Shown here piece by piece: positions 18,483 to 27,085 of a stretch of 64,000 nt of DNA. This stretch comes from Palsa-1392 sp036490335. GTDB lineage: Bacteria; Verrucomicrobiota; Verrucomicrobiia; Chthoniobacterales; UBA10450. A program made the position numbers and the translations under genes. Within the stretch, counting starts at the first letter, position 1; each line of letters begins with the position of its first letter. The stretch spans positions 437,340 to 501,339 of the forward strand of contig DASXEB010000017.1 of the NCBI GenBank assembly GCA_036490335.1, given 5' to 3'. A model generated the notes under the pieces. That model was given only the letters and a program-made list of their open reading frames with translations. It searched no databases and was not told the origin of the DNA.

Positions 18483-20275
18483 AACTCCGTTCCGAAAAAT
18501 TAGCCCAGTCGGGCAACACGCTCGTTGTCACCCTCATCACCCTGATTCTCGTCAGCGTCTTCGTCAGCACTGCGCTCGACTACACCAACGGTATTAACCG
18601 CAACGTCCATCGCAGCATTCTCTACCACCAGGCGACGAACATCGCCGACTCCAGCACCGAGATGGCCTTCTCCAGTTGGCGCGCCATCTGCCGGCAGAAC
18701 CAGTCAAAAGTTTACCCGCTCAGCTCCTTCACCACCGCCATTCCCACCCCGACGCCCGGCGACTTCCCCGGCGTGGCCACCTACACCCTTTTGAACTACG
18801 AGGTCTATCCGCTTAACTCCACCTGGACCAAGCTCACCACCGCCTCTGCCACCCCGGCCCCGATTGCCGGGCCGAACCATGGCGACCTCAGCTATTATTA
18901 TCTCGCCACCGCCGACGTCGTCATCCCGACACTCGATTCCAAAAGCGCCACCTCCGAGACCGACACCGGCAACGTCGTCGCCAAAGTTCGCCGCGTCTTC
19001 GACAAGGAAACCCTTTCCCTCTGGCGCTACGCCGTCTTCTACAACGACGACATGGAAATCCATCCCGGCGCCACCATGGCCATCAACGGCGACGTCCACA
19101 CCAACGGCAGCCTTTACACCGGCCACAGCGACCTCGCCCTCGACGGCGTCACCACCTACGTCAACAGTTGGACGATCGGCTTCGACCCGAACGAAGACAG
19201 CCACGCCGGCGAGACCCCGGAAAGCCCGACTTGGGCCACCGGCCTTCCGCCTGCCGCCTCCACCACCCAGCAACCCTACGGCGTCGCCCTGAGCGACTAT
19301 CACCAGCTCATCGACTACACCAGCCAGACCACTACGCTCGATCCCTACCGTTTCCAGGAACAGGCCGGCGTCGTCGTCACGATCGACGCCAACAACAACG
19401 TCGTCATCTACAACTCCGCCGGCACCAACATCACGAGCAAGACCGGCCACAGCAACGACGGCAACACCGCCGCCGCCTTCAAAGCCGCCATCTCCACCAA
19501 CCAAACCATCGTCGACAACCGCCAGGGCGCCACCACCGGCAACGCCAACATCCGCGTCGCCACCCTCGACGTCAGCGTGATCGAAGCCGCCATGGACTCC
19601 ACTTCGAGCAAATCCGATTTCACCATCAGCAAAAGCATCACCAGCACCGGCCAGACCGTGAACAACATGGTCTACATCGTCGACACCAGCGGCATCACCG
19701 GCAGCAGCCAGCGCGCGATCCGGATCAAGAACGGCGGCAAACTCCCCTCCGGCGGCCTCACCATCGCCAGCGCCAACCCGATCTACGTCCAGGGCGACTA
19801 CAACACCGGCGCCAGCGGCACCACCCTCCCTCAATCGGACTCCAGCACCCCCGACCCGACCCAGCCCACCGTCGCCGGCTACACCCGCCAGCCGGCCGCC
19901 ATCGTCGGCGACGCCGTCACCGTCCTTTCCAACTCCTGGCTCGACAGCAAAGCGGGCACCATGCCCACCGCCAGCAACACCACCGTCAACGCCGCCTTCA
20001 TCTCCGGCATCGTCCCGAGCGCCAACGGCAACTACAGCGGCGGAGTGGAAAATTTCCCCCGCTTCCTCGAAGACTGGGGCAACAAACAATTCACCTACTA
20101 CGGCTCCATGATCGAGCTCTACAACAGCCAGCAGGCCATCGGCAAATGGGGCGCCGGCAACGTCTACAACCCGCCCAACCGCGCCTGGTATTTCGACACC
20201 AACTTCGTCTCCAGCCCGCCCCCCGGCGTCCTCGCCTCCTTCAATTACAACCGTTCCCGCTGGTACATGGAATAA
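18479..20275 (+). CDS. Large PilX/GspK-like exported protein of the pseudopilin operon
   Basis: A 598-residue protein coupled to the previous gene by ATGA. The N-terminus SGNTLVVTLITLILVSVFVST is a single membrane helix resembling the PilX/GspK start, but lacks the usual G/F site and the +5 glutamate. The rest is very rich in Thr, Ser, Asn and Gly, with segments such as MEIHPGATMAINGDVHTNG that suggest a right-handed beta-type or polymer-like fold. Codons are extremely C-ending (ACC, GCC, AAC, AGC), unlike the flanking housekeeping genes, and 9-mers are absent. These may reflect transfer or high expression. It may be the tip or cargo protein. Confidence 0.7.
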   Translation: MKLRSEKLAQSGNTLVVTLITLILVSVFVSTALDYTNGINRNVHRSILYHQATNIADSSTEMAFSSWRAICRQNQSKVYPLSSFTTAIPTPTPGDFPGVATYTLLNYEVYPLNSTWTKLTTASATPAPIAGPNHGDLSYYYLATADVVIPTLDSKSATSETDTGNVVAKVRRVFDKETLSLWRYAVFYNDDMEIHPGATMAINGDVHTNGSLYTGHSDLALDGVTTYVNSWTIGFDPNEDSHAGETPESPTWATGLPPAASTTQQPYGVALSDYHQLIDYTSQTTTLDPYRFQEQAGVVVTIDANNNVVIYNSAGTNITSKTGHSNDGNTAAAFKAAISTNQTIVDNRQGATTGNANIRVATLDVSVIEAAMDSTSSKSDFTISKSITSTGQTVNNMVYIVDTSGITGSSQRAIRIKNGGKLPSGGLTIASANPIYVQGDYNTGASGTTLPQSDSSTPDPTQPTVAGYTRQPAAIVGDAVTVLSNSWLDSKAGTMPTASNTTVNAAFISGIVPSANGNYSGGVENFPRFLEDWGNKQFTYYGSMIELYNSQQAIGKWGAGNVYNPPNRAWYFDTNFVSSPPPGVLASFNYNRSRWYME

Positions 20276-20279
20276 CCGA

Positions 20280-20538
20280 CCGGGGAGGCCTCATCAACCC
20301 GCGATCGGGGCTGATCTCGGAACAATCCTCATTGATATCGCCACGATATCAATTGGTCTGGCCGCGATCTTCATTGATATCGCGACGATATTAATTGGTC
20401 GGGCCGCGATCTTCATTGATATCGCGACGATATTAACTCATCTCCGAACGATCCTAATTGATATCGCCGCGATATTAATTGATCTCAAAGCGATATTAAC
20501 TGTTCCCCGAACGATATTAACCGATCTCGGAGCATCGA
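20280..20538. repeat. Tandem array of 42-bp units (two 21-bp halves)
   Basis: The space between the PilX-like gene and the cupin gene is filled by degenerate tandem repeats. Units starting CATTGATATCG occur at 20330, 20372 and 20414, with a related AATTGATATCG at 20456, exactly 42 bases apart. Each unit splits into two related 21-base halves (consensus near AATTGATATCGCGACGATATT), and recognisable halves continue to about 20538. Halves contain GATATCG...CGATATT dyads. In one plus frame the array reads as heptapeptide repeats (LISPRY-like) but is interrupted by stops, so it is not clearly coding now. Confidence 0.85.
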
Positions 20539-20593
20539 GGCGGGCCTTCCCATCGGCCAGGCTCGCGCCGCGCGGGATCGCCTCGTCCCGGCT

Positions 20594-21079
20594 TTACTCC
20601 TCGCCGTCGTAGTAATCGGTCTCCGCGCCTTTCGCGATCACGTATTCCGGACTTTCCTTCGTCACCGCCCATTTGCCGCTGTCGGGGTAGTAACAGGAAT
20701 CGTTGCGCGGGTTGTCCGCGATCACGTAATAGACGAAATCCGCCTCCTCCGCCGCGGAAAGCTGGTGCGCCTCGCCCGGCCCGAAGAAGAAAGCGTCGCC
20801 CGGATCGACTTCGGTCGTCCCTTCCCGATCGCGCACCCGTCCGTGGCCGGAAACGACCAGATACAGCTCCGATTCCGAGCCGTGGGAATGATAAGGGCAA
20901 TACGATTTGCCGGCCGGGATGCGCACGAGCGCGAGATCGAACGGATGCCGTTTCGAAAGATCGAGCGAGCCCGGCTCGCGCCCGAGCGCGATCGAGATTT
21001 CCTTGAGCGTCTTCTCGTATTTCCCGCGCGGCGACTTCCGTTCGGTTTCGTTGATCTCGCTCAGGTTAACCTTTTTCAT
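20594..21079 (-). CDS. Cupin-domain protein
   Basis: A 161-residue single-domain cupin. Visible motif 1 is PYHSHGSESELYLVVSGHGRV-like around residues 60-80 (two histidines and a glutamate as metal ligands) and motif 2 is DPGDAFFFGPGEAHQL, with the last histidine near residue 104. Such proteins bind a divalent metal and act as sugar isomerases, dioxygenases or sensors. The substrate is unknown. It is a convergent neighbour of the pseudopilin operon across the 42-bp array and follows the YajQ frame on the same strand with a 24-base gap. Confidence 0.85.
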   Translation of the reverse strand: MKKVNLSEINETERKSPRGKYEKTLKEISIALGREPGSLDLSKRHPFDLALVRIPAGKSYCPYHSHGSESELYLVVSGHGRVRDREGTTEVDPGDAFFFGPGEAHQLSAAEEADFVYYVIADNPRNDSCYYPDSGKWAVTKESPEYVIAKGAETDYYDGEE

Positions 21080-21103
21080 CGTGTGTAAATCCAGCCTTGT
21101 CGC

Positions 21104-21589
21104 TCAGTCGCGATAGTTCGTGAAATTGGTCGCGACCCCGAAATCCTTGCTCTTCACAAACGCGATCACTTCCTGCAGCTCGTCGCGCTTTTTCCCCGTC
21201 ACCCGAATCTGCCGGTCCTGCAATTGATTCTGCACCTTGAAACCGCCGCTCTTGATCGCGAGGATGATTTCCTTCGCCTTGTCCCCTTCGAGGCCCTGCT
21301 TGATTTTCAACTCCTGCCGCGCGTGGCCCATCGAGGAAATGGCCGCATCTTTCTGGTCGATATTCCGTAGATCCACGCCGCGCTTCGAGAGTTTCCCGAT
21401 CACGATCTCGCGCAAGCCGTGCAGGTGCGAGGCGTCGTCGGCCGTGAGCACGATCTGCTCTTTCTCGTGCTCGATCCCGGTCGTGACGCCTTTGAAATCG
21501 AAGCGGGTGGCGAGTTCCTTGCGCGCCTGGTTGAGGGCGTTGTCGATTTCCTGTTTGTCCACGTCGGAGACGATGTCGAATGAAGGCAT
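21104..21589 (-). other. yajQ: YajQ (UPF0234/DUF520) segment with its own start codon
   Basis: From ATG 21589 the frame encodes a complete 161-residue YajQ: MPSFDIVSDVDKQEIDNA at the start, RFDFKGV, GLEGDKAKEIILAIK, KVQNQLQDRQIRVTGKKRDELQ and a normal end. YajQ-family proteins bind nucleic acid, and some bind cyclic di-GMP. The full family length beginning exactly at an ATG argues that it can be made as an independent protein. No strong Shine-Dalgarno is visible before it, so the alternative is translation only as the C-terminus of the longer frame. Confidence 0.7.
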
Positions 21590-22462
21590 GAGGGAATTTC
21601 GATTCGTCGCCGGCTTTTGCAATTCGTTAGGCGCGACGCGCGCCATGGTCGGCGGCGCGTCGTAATGCCAAATGTCGAGGCTGATGTTCCCGCCCCGGTC
21701 GCGGAAGCGCAGCCGCACCGGCGCGCCCGGCGCGGTCGCAGCGACGATCGACTGGCCGTCGTCGGAATCTTTCATGCCTTGCAATTTGAAGGCGTCGTCG
21801 TCGATCCCGCCGTGGGTCGTGAGGGCGTCGATCTGGAATTGCGAGCCGGGCGCAAGGAGGGCGCGGATCGTTCCATAGTCGATCGCGTAATCAAACGACG
21901 CGGGGAAATTTTCCCACCATTGGGAGATGACTTCGAGCGCGCCCGTCTTCGCTCGAGCGCGCACGCGGCCGATGCAATTGCGCGCGGTCACGCGGCCGTT
22001 CACGAGATCGATCTCCGCGTCGCCCCCGCGCAAACCGTCGATGCTGATCTCGCCGTTCGTTTCTTTCAGAATAAGGTGCGCGGTTTCCGGGACGTTGATC
22101 GTGTATTCGATCGTGCCCGATTTATCGGCGAAAAATCCATGCGCCGGCGGAATGATGGTGTGCGCGGTGAGCGCGTTGGTGTTCGCGCGCGTCTCGACCC
22201 GAAGCTGCGCCAGCCGCGCCTGCGAGTAAGCCTGCCGCAAGGTGGCGACGCGCACGCGCGTTTCGTTCCAGCCGAAGATGTGGATGGCGCCGTCCGTGTT
22301 TGCGATCGTGATCGTGCCGTCGCGCGTCATCGGGAAAAATTCCGCCGTCTCCTTTTTCAACGCCGTGACCGCGCCCGACGACGAGATCGTCAGGCCGGGA
22401 AAAACGAGCAGGAAAATGAGCGCGCGAGACAAAGCGAGCATTTGTAACGCATCGCGCCGCAT
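21104..22462 (-). CDS. Single frame joining an exported DUF4097-like domain to a YajQ-family protein
   Basis: One uninterrupted minus-strand frame runs from a start at 22462 (or 22441) to 21104. The N-terminal part has a signal-like segment (LALSRALIFLLVFPGLTISS), then a DUF4097-like beta-helical adhesin region with GTITIANTDGAIHIFGW and repeated G-[EST]-[IV] ladders (about residues 30-270). Without a stop it continues through VAPNELQKPATNRNS into MPSFDIVSDVDKQEIDNA, the exact start of YajQ. The junction contains a 9-mer copy (21624). YajQ is normally cytoplasmic, so either this is a true fusion, or two coupled genes share a frame, or a stop has been lost. Confidence 0.6.
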   Translation of the reverse strand: MRRDALQMLALSRALIFLLVFPGLTISSSGAVTALKKETAEFFPMTRDGTITIANTDGAIHIFGWNETRVRVATLRQAYSQARLAQLRVETRANTNALTAHTIIPPAHGFFADKSGTIEYTINVPETAHLILKETNGEISIDGLRGGDAEIDLVNGRVTARNCIGRVRARAKTGALEVISQWWENFPASFDYAIDYGTIRALLAPGSQFQIDALTTHGGIDDDAFKLQGMKDSDDGQSIVAATAPGAPVRLRFRDRGGNISLDIWHYDAPPTMARVAPNELQKPATNRNSLMPSFDIVSDVDKQEIDNALNQARKELATRFDFKGVTTGIEHEKEQIVLTADDASHLHGLREIVIGKLSKRGVDLRNIDQKDAAISSMGHARQELKIKQGLEGDKAKEIILAIKSGGFKVQNQLQDRQIRVTGKKRDELQEVIAFVKSKDFGVATNFTNYRD

Positions 22463-22529
22463 CGGTCGAACGAGCGTGCCTCCCGCTTGACGCCGCCCGA
22501 CCCCAATGGTCGCGTAAGCCCGCACGCTC

Positions 22530-23924
22530 ATGGCCAACGCTTCCGACAAATCCAACCAGCCGCCGGCCATCCTCTCGCTCATCGGCAACACGCCGCTCAT
22601 CGAAGTGACCCGCATCGACACCGGCCCGTGTCGGCTTTTCCTCAAGCTCGAAAACCAAAACCCGACCGGCTCGATCAAGGACCGCGTCGCGCTCGCCATG
22701 ATCGAAGCGGCCGAGCGCGATGGAAAACTCAAGCCCGGCGGCACCGTGATCGAAGCGACCGCGGGCAATACCGGCCTCGGCCTCGCCTTGATCGCGGGCG
22801 CGAAAGGTTACCGCATCATCCTCGTCATCCCCGACAAGATGTCGCAGGAAAAGATCGCCCACGTCCGCGCCCTCGGGGCCGAAGTTCGCCTAACGAGAAG
22901 CGACGTGATGCGCGGGCACCCGGAATATTACCAGGACGTGGCCGCGCGCCTGACGAGCGAAATCCCGGGCGCGTTTTACGTCAATCAATTCGGCAATCCG
23001 GCCAATCCGCTCGCCCACGAGACCACGACCGGCCCGGAAATCTGGGAGCAAATGCATCATGAGCTCGACGCGGTCGTGGTCGGCGTCGGCTCCGGCGGCA
23101 CGCTCACCGGCCTCGGACGTTTCTTCAAAAAAGTCGCGCCCAATGTGGCCATGATCCTGGCGGATCCGGCCGGCTCGATTCTTTATCAATTGGTCAAGAC
23201 CGGCGAGATGACGAAACCCGGAAGCTGGGCGGTCGAAGGCATCGGCGAAGATTTCATCCCCGACAACGCCGAGATGGCGCTCGTTAGGGATGCGTTCGAA
23301 GTTGACGATGCCGAGAGTTTCGCCGTCGCGCGCGAGCTGCTGCGCAAGGAAGGAATCCTCGCCGGCTCATCGACCGGCACGCTCGTCGGCGGCGCGCTCC
23401 AATATTGCCGGGAGCAAACGACGCCGAAACGCGTCGTCACGTTCGTCTGCGACACGGGCAACAAATATCTCTCGAAGATGTTCAACGATTTCTGGATGGC
23501 CGAACAGGGATTCGTCAGGCGCGAAAGCCAGGGCGATCTCTGCGATTTGATTTCGCACCGTTACGAAGCCGGCGAAGTCATCACCGTCGGTCCCGACGAC
23601 ACGCTTCTCACTGCGTTCAAGCGCATGCGCACGTCCGACGTCTCGCAACTCCCGGTGGTCGATGCCGGCGGGCGCGCCCTCGGCATTCTCGATGAATCCG
23701 ATCTGCTCGTGAAAGTGCATCGCGACCCGGCGAAGTTTCACGATACCGCCGCGAGCGCGATGACCGATCGCCTCGAGACAGTTTCGCCGGCCGCGAGCAT
23801 TTCGGATCTGCTCGGCGTCTTCGATCGCGGCCGCGTCGCCATCGTCATGCAGGGCGATAAATTTCTCGGACTGATCACGCGCACCGATCTGCTCTCCTAT
23901 TTGCGGCGCAAAATGCAGTCATGA
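22530..23924 (+). CDS. Cystathionine beta-synthase (PLP enzyme with CBS domain pair)
   Basis: A 464-residue fold-type II PLP enzyme. The pyridoxal lysine is K50 in NPTGSIKDR, EATAGNTGLGLA binds the substrate carboxylate and GVGSGGTLTG near residue 187 cradles the PLP phosphate. Two C-terminal CBS domains (about 335-395 and 400-458) follow, as in cystathionine beta-synthases rather than plain CysK. It should condense serine (or O-acetylserine) with homocysteine, and the next gene completes the transsulfuration route. The start and the downstream ATGA overlap are clear. One 9-mer copy (22888) encodes LTR. Confidence 0.9.
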   Translation: MANASDKSNQPPAILSLIGNTPLIEVTRIDTGPCRLFLKLENQNPTGSIKDRVALAMIEAAERDGKLKPGGTVIEATAGNTGLGLALIAGAKGYRIILVIPDKMSQEKIAHVRALGAEVRLTRSDVMRGHPEYYQDVAARLTSEIPGAFYVNQFGNPANPLAHETTTGPEIWEQMHHELDAVVVGVGSGGTLTGLGRFFKKVAPNVAMILADPAGSILYQLVKTGEMTKPGSWAVEGIGEDFIPDNAEMALVRDAFEVDDAESFAVARELLRKEGILAGSSTGTLVGGALQYCREQTTPKRVVTFVCDTGNKYLSKMFNDFWMAEQGFVRRESQGDLCDLISHRYEAGEVITVGPDDTLLTAFKRMRTSDVSQLPVVDAGGRALGILDESDLLVKVHRDPAKFHDTAASAMTDRLETVSPAASISDLLGVFDRGRVAIVMQGDKFLGLITRTDLLSYLRRKMQS

Positions 23925-25081
23925 AAAAACATCGCCTCGCCACGCGCGTCATTCACGCCGGCCAATCGCCCGACCCGAGCACCGGCGCGGTTATGACGCC
24001 GATTTATCAAACCTCGACCTACGTCCAGGAAAGTCCCGGCCGGCACAAAGGCTACGATTACGCGCGGTCGATCAACCCGACCCGCAGCGCCTACGAACGT
24101 TGCATCGCCGATCTCGAGAGCGGCACGCGCGGGTGGGCGTTTGCCTCCGGCCTCGCCGCGATGTCGACCGCGCTCGAGACGATCGACAGCGGTTCGCACG
24201 TCGTCGTGAGCGACGATCTTTACGGCGGCACTTTTCGGCTTTTCGAAAGAGTGCGGCGCCGCTCCGCGAATCTCGATTTCACCTTCATCGACCTGACAAA
24301 TCCCGACGCGCTCGAAGCTGCGATCAAGCCAAACACCCGCATGGTCTGGATCGAGACGCCGAGCAATCCGCTGCTCAAGCTGATCGATCTCGAAGCCGTC
24401 GCGAAGATCGCGCGCAGGCACGACATCATCTCGATTTCCGACAACACCTTCGCCAGCCCGTGGATTCAACGGCCGCTCGAGCTCGGCTTCGACATGGTCA
24501 TTCATTCCGCAACCAAATATCTCAACGGACACAGTGACATGGTCGGCGGGGTCGCGGTCGTGGGCGACAACAGTTCGTTAGGCGATCAGATGCAGTTCCT
24601 GCAAAATTCCGTCGGCGCGATCGCCGGGCCGTTCGACAGCTTTCTCGCCATGCGCGGACTGAAAACGCTCGCGCTGCGCATGGAACGCCATTGCGAAAAC
24701 GCCCTCGATCTTGCCGCCTGGCTCGAGCAGCAACCGAAGATTCGGCGCGTCAGTTACCCTGGCCTAACGAGTCATCCGCAGCACGAACTCGCGCGCCGGC
24801 AGATGGCGGGAAAATTCGGCGGCATGGTCACCGTCGTTCTCGACACCGATCTCGCCGGTACCCGCCGCTTCCTCGAAAACACCCATCTCTTTTCGCTCGC
24901 GGAAAGTCTCGGCGGCGTCGAAAGCCTGGTGAATTATCCGCCGATCATGACCCACGGCGCGATCCCGGAAGCGCAACGCATTTCGTTAGGCATCACCGAG
25001 TCACTCGTTAGGCTCTCGGTCGGCGTCGAGGACGTCGAAGACCTGCGCGACGATCTGCGCCACGCGCTCGCCGCGATCTAG
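23921..25081 (+). CDS. Cystathionine gamma-lyase/gamma-synthase family PLP enzyme
   Basis: A 386-residue Cys/Met-metabolism PLP enzyme of normal length. The cofactor lysine is about K199 in HSATKYLNGHSDM. Other motifs are YARSINPTRSAYE, WAFASGLAAMST, SDDLYGGTFRLF and ETPSNPLL. Translationally coupled by ATGA to the cystathionine beta-synthase, it most likely cleaves cystathionine to cysteine (reverse transsulfuration), though the synthase activity cannot be excluded by sequence. It holds four exact 9-mer copies (24575, 24762, 24983, 25005), which encode SLG, LTS, SLG and VRL. Confidence 0.9.
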   Translation: MKKHRLATRVIHAGQSPDPSTGAVMTPIYQTSTYVQESPGRHKGYDYARSINPTRSAYERCIADLESGTRGWAFASGLAAMSTALETIDSGSHVVVSDDLYGGTFRLFERVRRRSANLDFTFIDLTNPDALEAAIKPNTRMVWIETPSNPLLKLIDLEAVAKIARRHDIISISDNTFASPWIQRPLELGFDMVIHSATKYLNGHSDMVGGVAVVGDNSSLGDQMQFLQNSVGAIAGPFDSFLAMRGLKTLALRMERHCENALDLAAWLEQQPKIRRVSYPGLTSHPQHELARRQMAGKFGGMVTVVLDTDLAGTRRFLENTHLFSLAESLGGVESLVNYPPIMTHGAIPEAQRISLGITESLVRLSVGVEDVEDLRDDLRHALAAI

Positions 25082-25084
25082 GCG

Positions 25085-26173
25085 ATGGGCAGCAGCTTCG
25101 GCCGGCTTTTTCGCATCACCACTTTCGGCGAATCGCACGGCGGCGGCATCGGCGTCGTCATCGACGGCTGTCCGCCGCGCCTCGCGATTTCGCCTGACGA
25201 CATCCAGCGCGAGCTCGACCGCCGCCGGCCCGGACAAAGTGAGATCGCGTCGCCGCGCAAGGAAGCAGATCGCTGCGAAATCCTCTCCGGCGTTTTCGAA
25301 GGCCAGTCGTTAGGCACGCCGATCGCGATTCTCGTTCGCAACCAGGACGCGCGGCCGGAGGACTACGAACAACTGCGCGAAACCTTCCGTCCCTCGCACG
25401 CCGATTTCACCTACGAAGCGAAGTACGGCGTGCGCAACTGGCAGGGCGGCGGCCGCGCCTCCGCGCGCGAGACGATCGGCCGCGTCGCTGCCGGCGCGAT
25501 CGCGCGCAAAGTGCTCGCGACATTCTTGCCGGAATTGGAAATCGTTTCTTTCGTTCTCCAAGCGCACGACATTCGCGCCGAAGTTGATCGCGACGCAGTC
25601 ACTGTTGCGGACGTGGAAGCAAGCATCGTGCGCTCGCCCGATCGCGGCGCGAGCGAAAAAATGATCGCGCGCATCGAGGAAGCGCGCGCCGCCGGCGACT
25701 CGTTAGGCGGAATCGTCGAGACGATCGTTAGGCAAATGCCGCGCGGTCTGGGCGAGCCGGTCTTCGACAAGCTCGAGGCCGATCTCGCGAAGGCGATGTT
25801 GAGCCTGCCGGCGAGCAAAGGTTTTGAGATCGGTTCCGGTTTCGCCGGCGCGACCATGAAAGGCTCGGAGCACAACGACGCTTTCGAAATGCGCGCCGGC
25901 GAAGTTCGCACCGCGACGAATTTTTCCGGCGGCATCCAGGGCGGAATCAGCAACGGCGAGAATCTCGTCTTTCGCGTCGCCTTCAAACCGACCGCGACGA
26001 TCGCGCGCGAACAAAAAACCGTCACGCGTGCAGGCGAGTCGACGACGCTCGCCGCGCGCGGGCGCCACGATCCGTGCGTGCTCCCGCGCGCCGTGCCGAT
26101 CGTGGAAGCGATGACCGCGCTCGTGCTTTGCGATCACGCGTTGCGGCAGCGCGCGCTGGCACGCGAAAGTTGA
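25085..26173 (+). CDS. aroC: Chorismate synthase
   Basis: AroC makes chorismate from EPSP with reduced FMN, the final common step of aromatic biosynthesis. The 362-residue protein has the signature FGESHGGGIGVVIDGCPP at about residues 12-29, RRRPGQSEIASPRKE, NWQGGGRASARETIGRVAAG and the C-terminal GRHDPCVLPRAVPIVEAM. It lies 3 bases after the transsulfuration gene and 3 bases before cvpA, so the four genes look like an operon. 9-mer copies lie at 25307, 25700 and 25725. Confidence 0.97.
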   Translation: MGSSFGRLFRITTFGESHGGGIGVVIDGCPPRLAISPDDIQRELDRRRPGQSEIASPRKEADRCEILSGVFEGQSLGTPIAILVRNQDARPEDYEQLRETFRPSHADFTYEAKYGVRNWQGGGRASARETIGRVAAGAIARKVLATFLPELEIVSFVLQAHDIRAEVDRDAVTVADVEASIVRSPDRGASEKMIARIEEARAAGDSLGGIVETIVRQMPRGLGEPVFDKLEADLAKAMLSLPASKGFEIGSGFAGATMKGSEHNDAFEMRAGEVRTATNFSGGIQGGISNGENLVFRVAFKPTATIAREQKTVTRAGESTTLAARGRHDPCVLPRAVPIVEAMTALVLCDHALRQRALARES

Positions 26174-26176
26174 GGC

Positions 26177-27067
26177 ATGGTCGCGGGCTCGCATCTCTGG
26201 CAGACGATTTTTATTTCATTCGCGCTCGTTTTGATCGCGTTTGAAATTGTCCGCGGCTGGCGGCTTGGACTCGTTAGGCAACTGGTGCGGCTGCTCGCGA
26301 TCGCGGCCGCTTATGTCGCGGGAATTTTTGGCGGCCGCATACTCCTGCCGATCCTGCGGCCGCTGCTCCGCATCCCTGACATCGTCATCTCGGTCCTGGC
26401 CGGCGCCGTCCTTGCGCTGCTGGTTTATGCCCTGATCACCGGAATCGGCGCGGTCCTTTTCAAGAAAACCGGCGACCAAGGCAGCGGCATCATCCGGCTG
26501 ATTTATGGATTGAGCGGCGCGCTCCTCGGCGTTTTTTTTGGACTCTTTACCGTTTGGTTAATTGTCGTCGGCGTGCGCTCGGTTGGGGCGATCGCGAGCG
26601 CGGAATTACAGCACGGTGTTTCACCGCCGCGGCGCAATGTCGCGTCCGCGCTCGCGGCGCGGGCGCCTAACGAGCCCGAGCCACCGATCGTGACTTCGCT
26701 CGCGAAATTGAAAAATTCGATCGAGCTCGGTTCGTTAGGCGAAATTGTCCGGAAAACCGACGTCGTGCCCGCGGCGACGTATTCCGCGCTCGGAAAATTG
26801 GGCGCCGTCGTCTCCGATCCGCGGAGCGCGGAACGTTTTCTGGCCTATCCAGGCTCGGCGGAACTGGCGCGCAATCCGAAGATCGTGGCCCTGCGCGACG
26901 ATCCGGAAATTATCGATCTGATCGAGCACCAGCGTTTTCTCGACCTGCTGCAAAATCCGAAACTGGTCGCGGCCATGAACGACCCGGCGTTGGCAACGGA
27001 AGTGCGGCGTTTCGATTTGCAAAAGGCGCTCGATTACGCACTCGCGAGCAAGATTCCAGCGCGCTGA
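26177..27067 (+). CDS. CvpA-family membrane protein
   Basis: A 296-residue protein with four hydrophobic segments in the first 135 residues, opening with ALVLIAFEIVRGWRLGLVRQ, the CvpA/colicin V production family hallmark. The C-terminal 140 residues are a soluble tail (DPRSAERFLAYPGSAELARN). The family is implicated in envelope homeostasis and, in enterobacteria, colicin V export. The role here is not known. It is last in the aroC operon and convergent with the amidase. 9-mer copies at 26271, 26665 and 26732, with another (27070) just past the stop. Confidence 0.78.
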   Translation: MVAGSHLWQTIFISFALVLIAFEIVRGWRLGLVRQLVRLLAIAAAYVAGIFGGRILLPILRPLLRIPDIVISVLAGAVLALLVYALITGIGAVLFKKTGDQGSGIIRLIYGLSGALLGVFFGLFTVWLIVVGVRSVGAIASAELQHGVSPPRRNVASALAARAPNEPEPPIVTSLAKLKNSIELGSLGEIVRKTDVVPAATYSALGKLGAVVSDPRSAERFLAYPGSAELARNPKIVALRDDPEIIDLIEHQRFLDLLQNPKLVAAMNDPALATEVRRFDLQKALDYALASKIPAR

Positions 27068-27085
27068 TTGCCTAACGAGAAGCGA

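Noticed and set aside
18704..20089. A 461-codon minus-strand open frame opposite the PilX-like gene
   Set aside because: It is Gly/Val/Asp-rich antisense of the same biased gene, with no recognised domain or start context.
19168..20394. A 408-codon open frame, +1/-1 to the PilX-like gene, rich in Arg/His/Gln
   Set aside because: It is the shadow of a gene with extremely biased C-ending codons. Composition (R, H, Q, P) is implausible, and only its tail crosses the 42-bp array.
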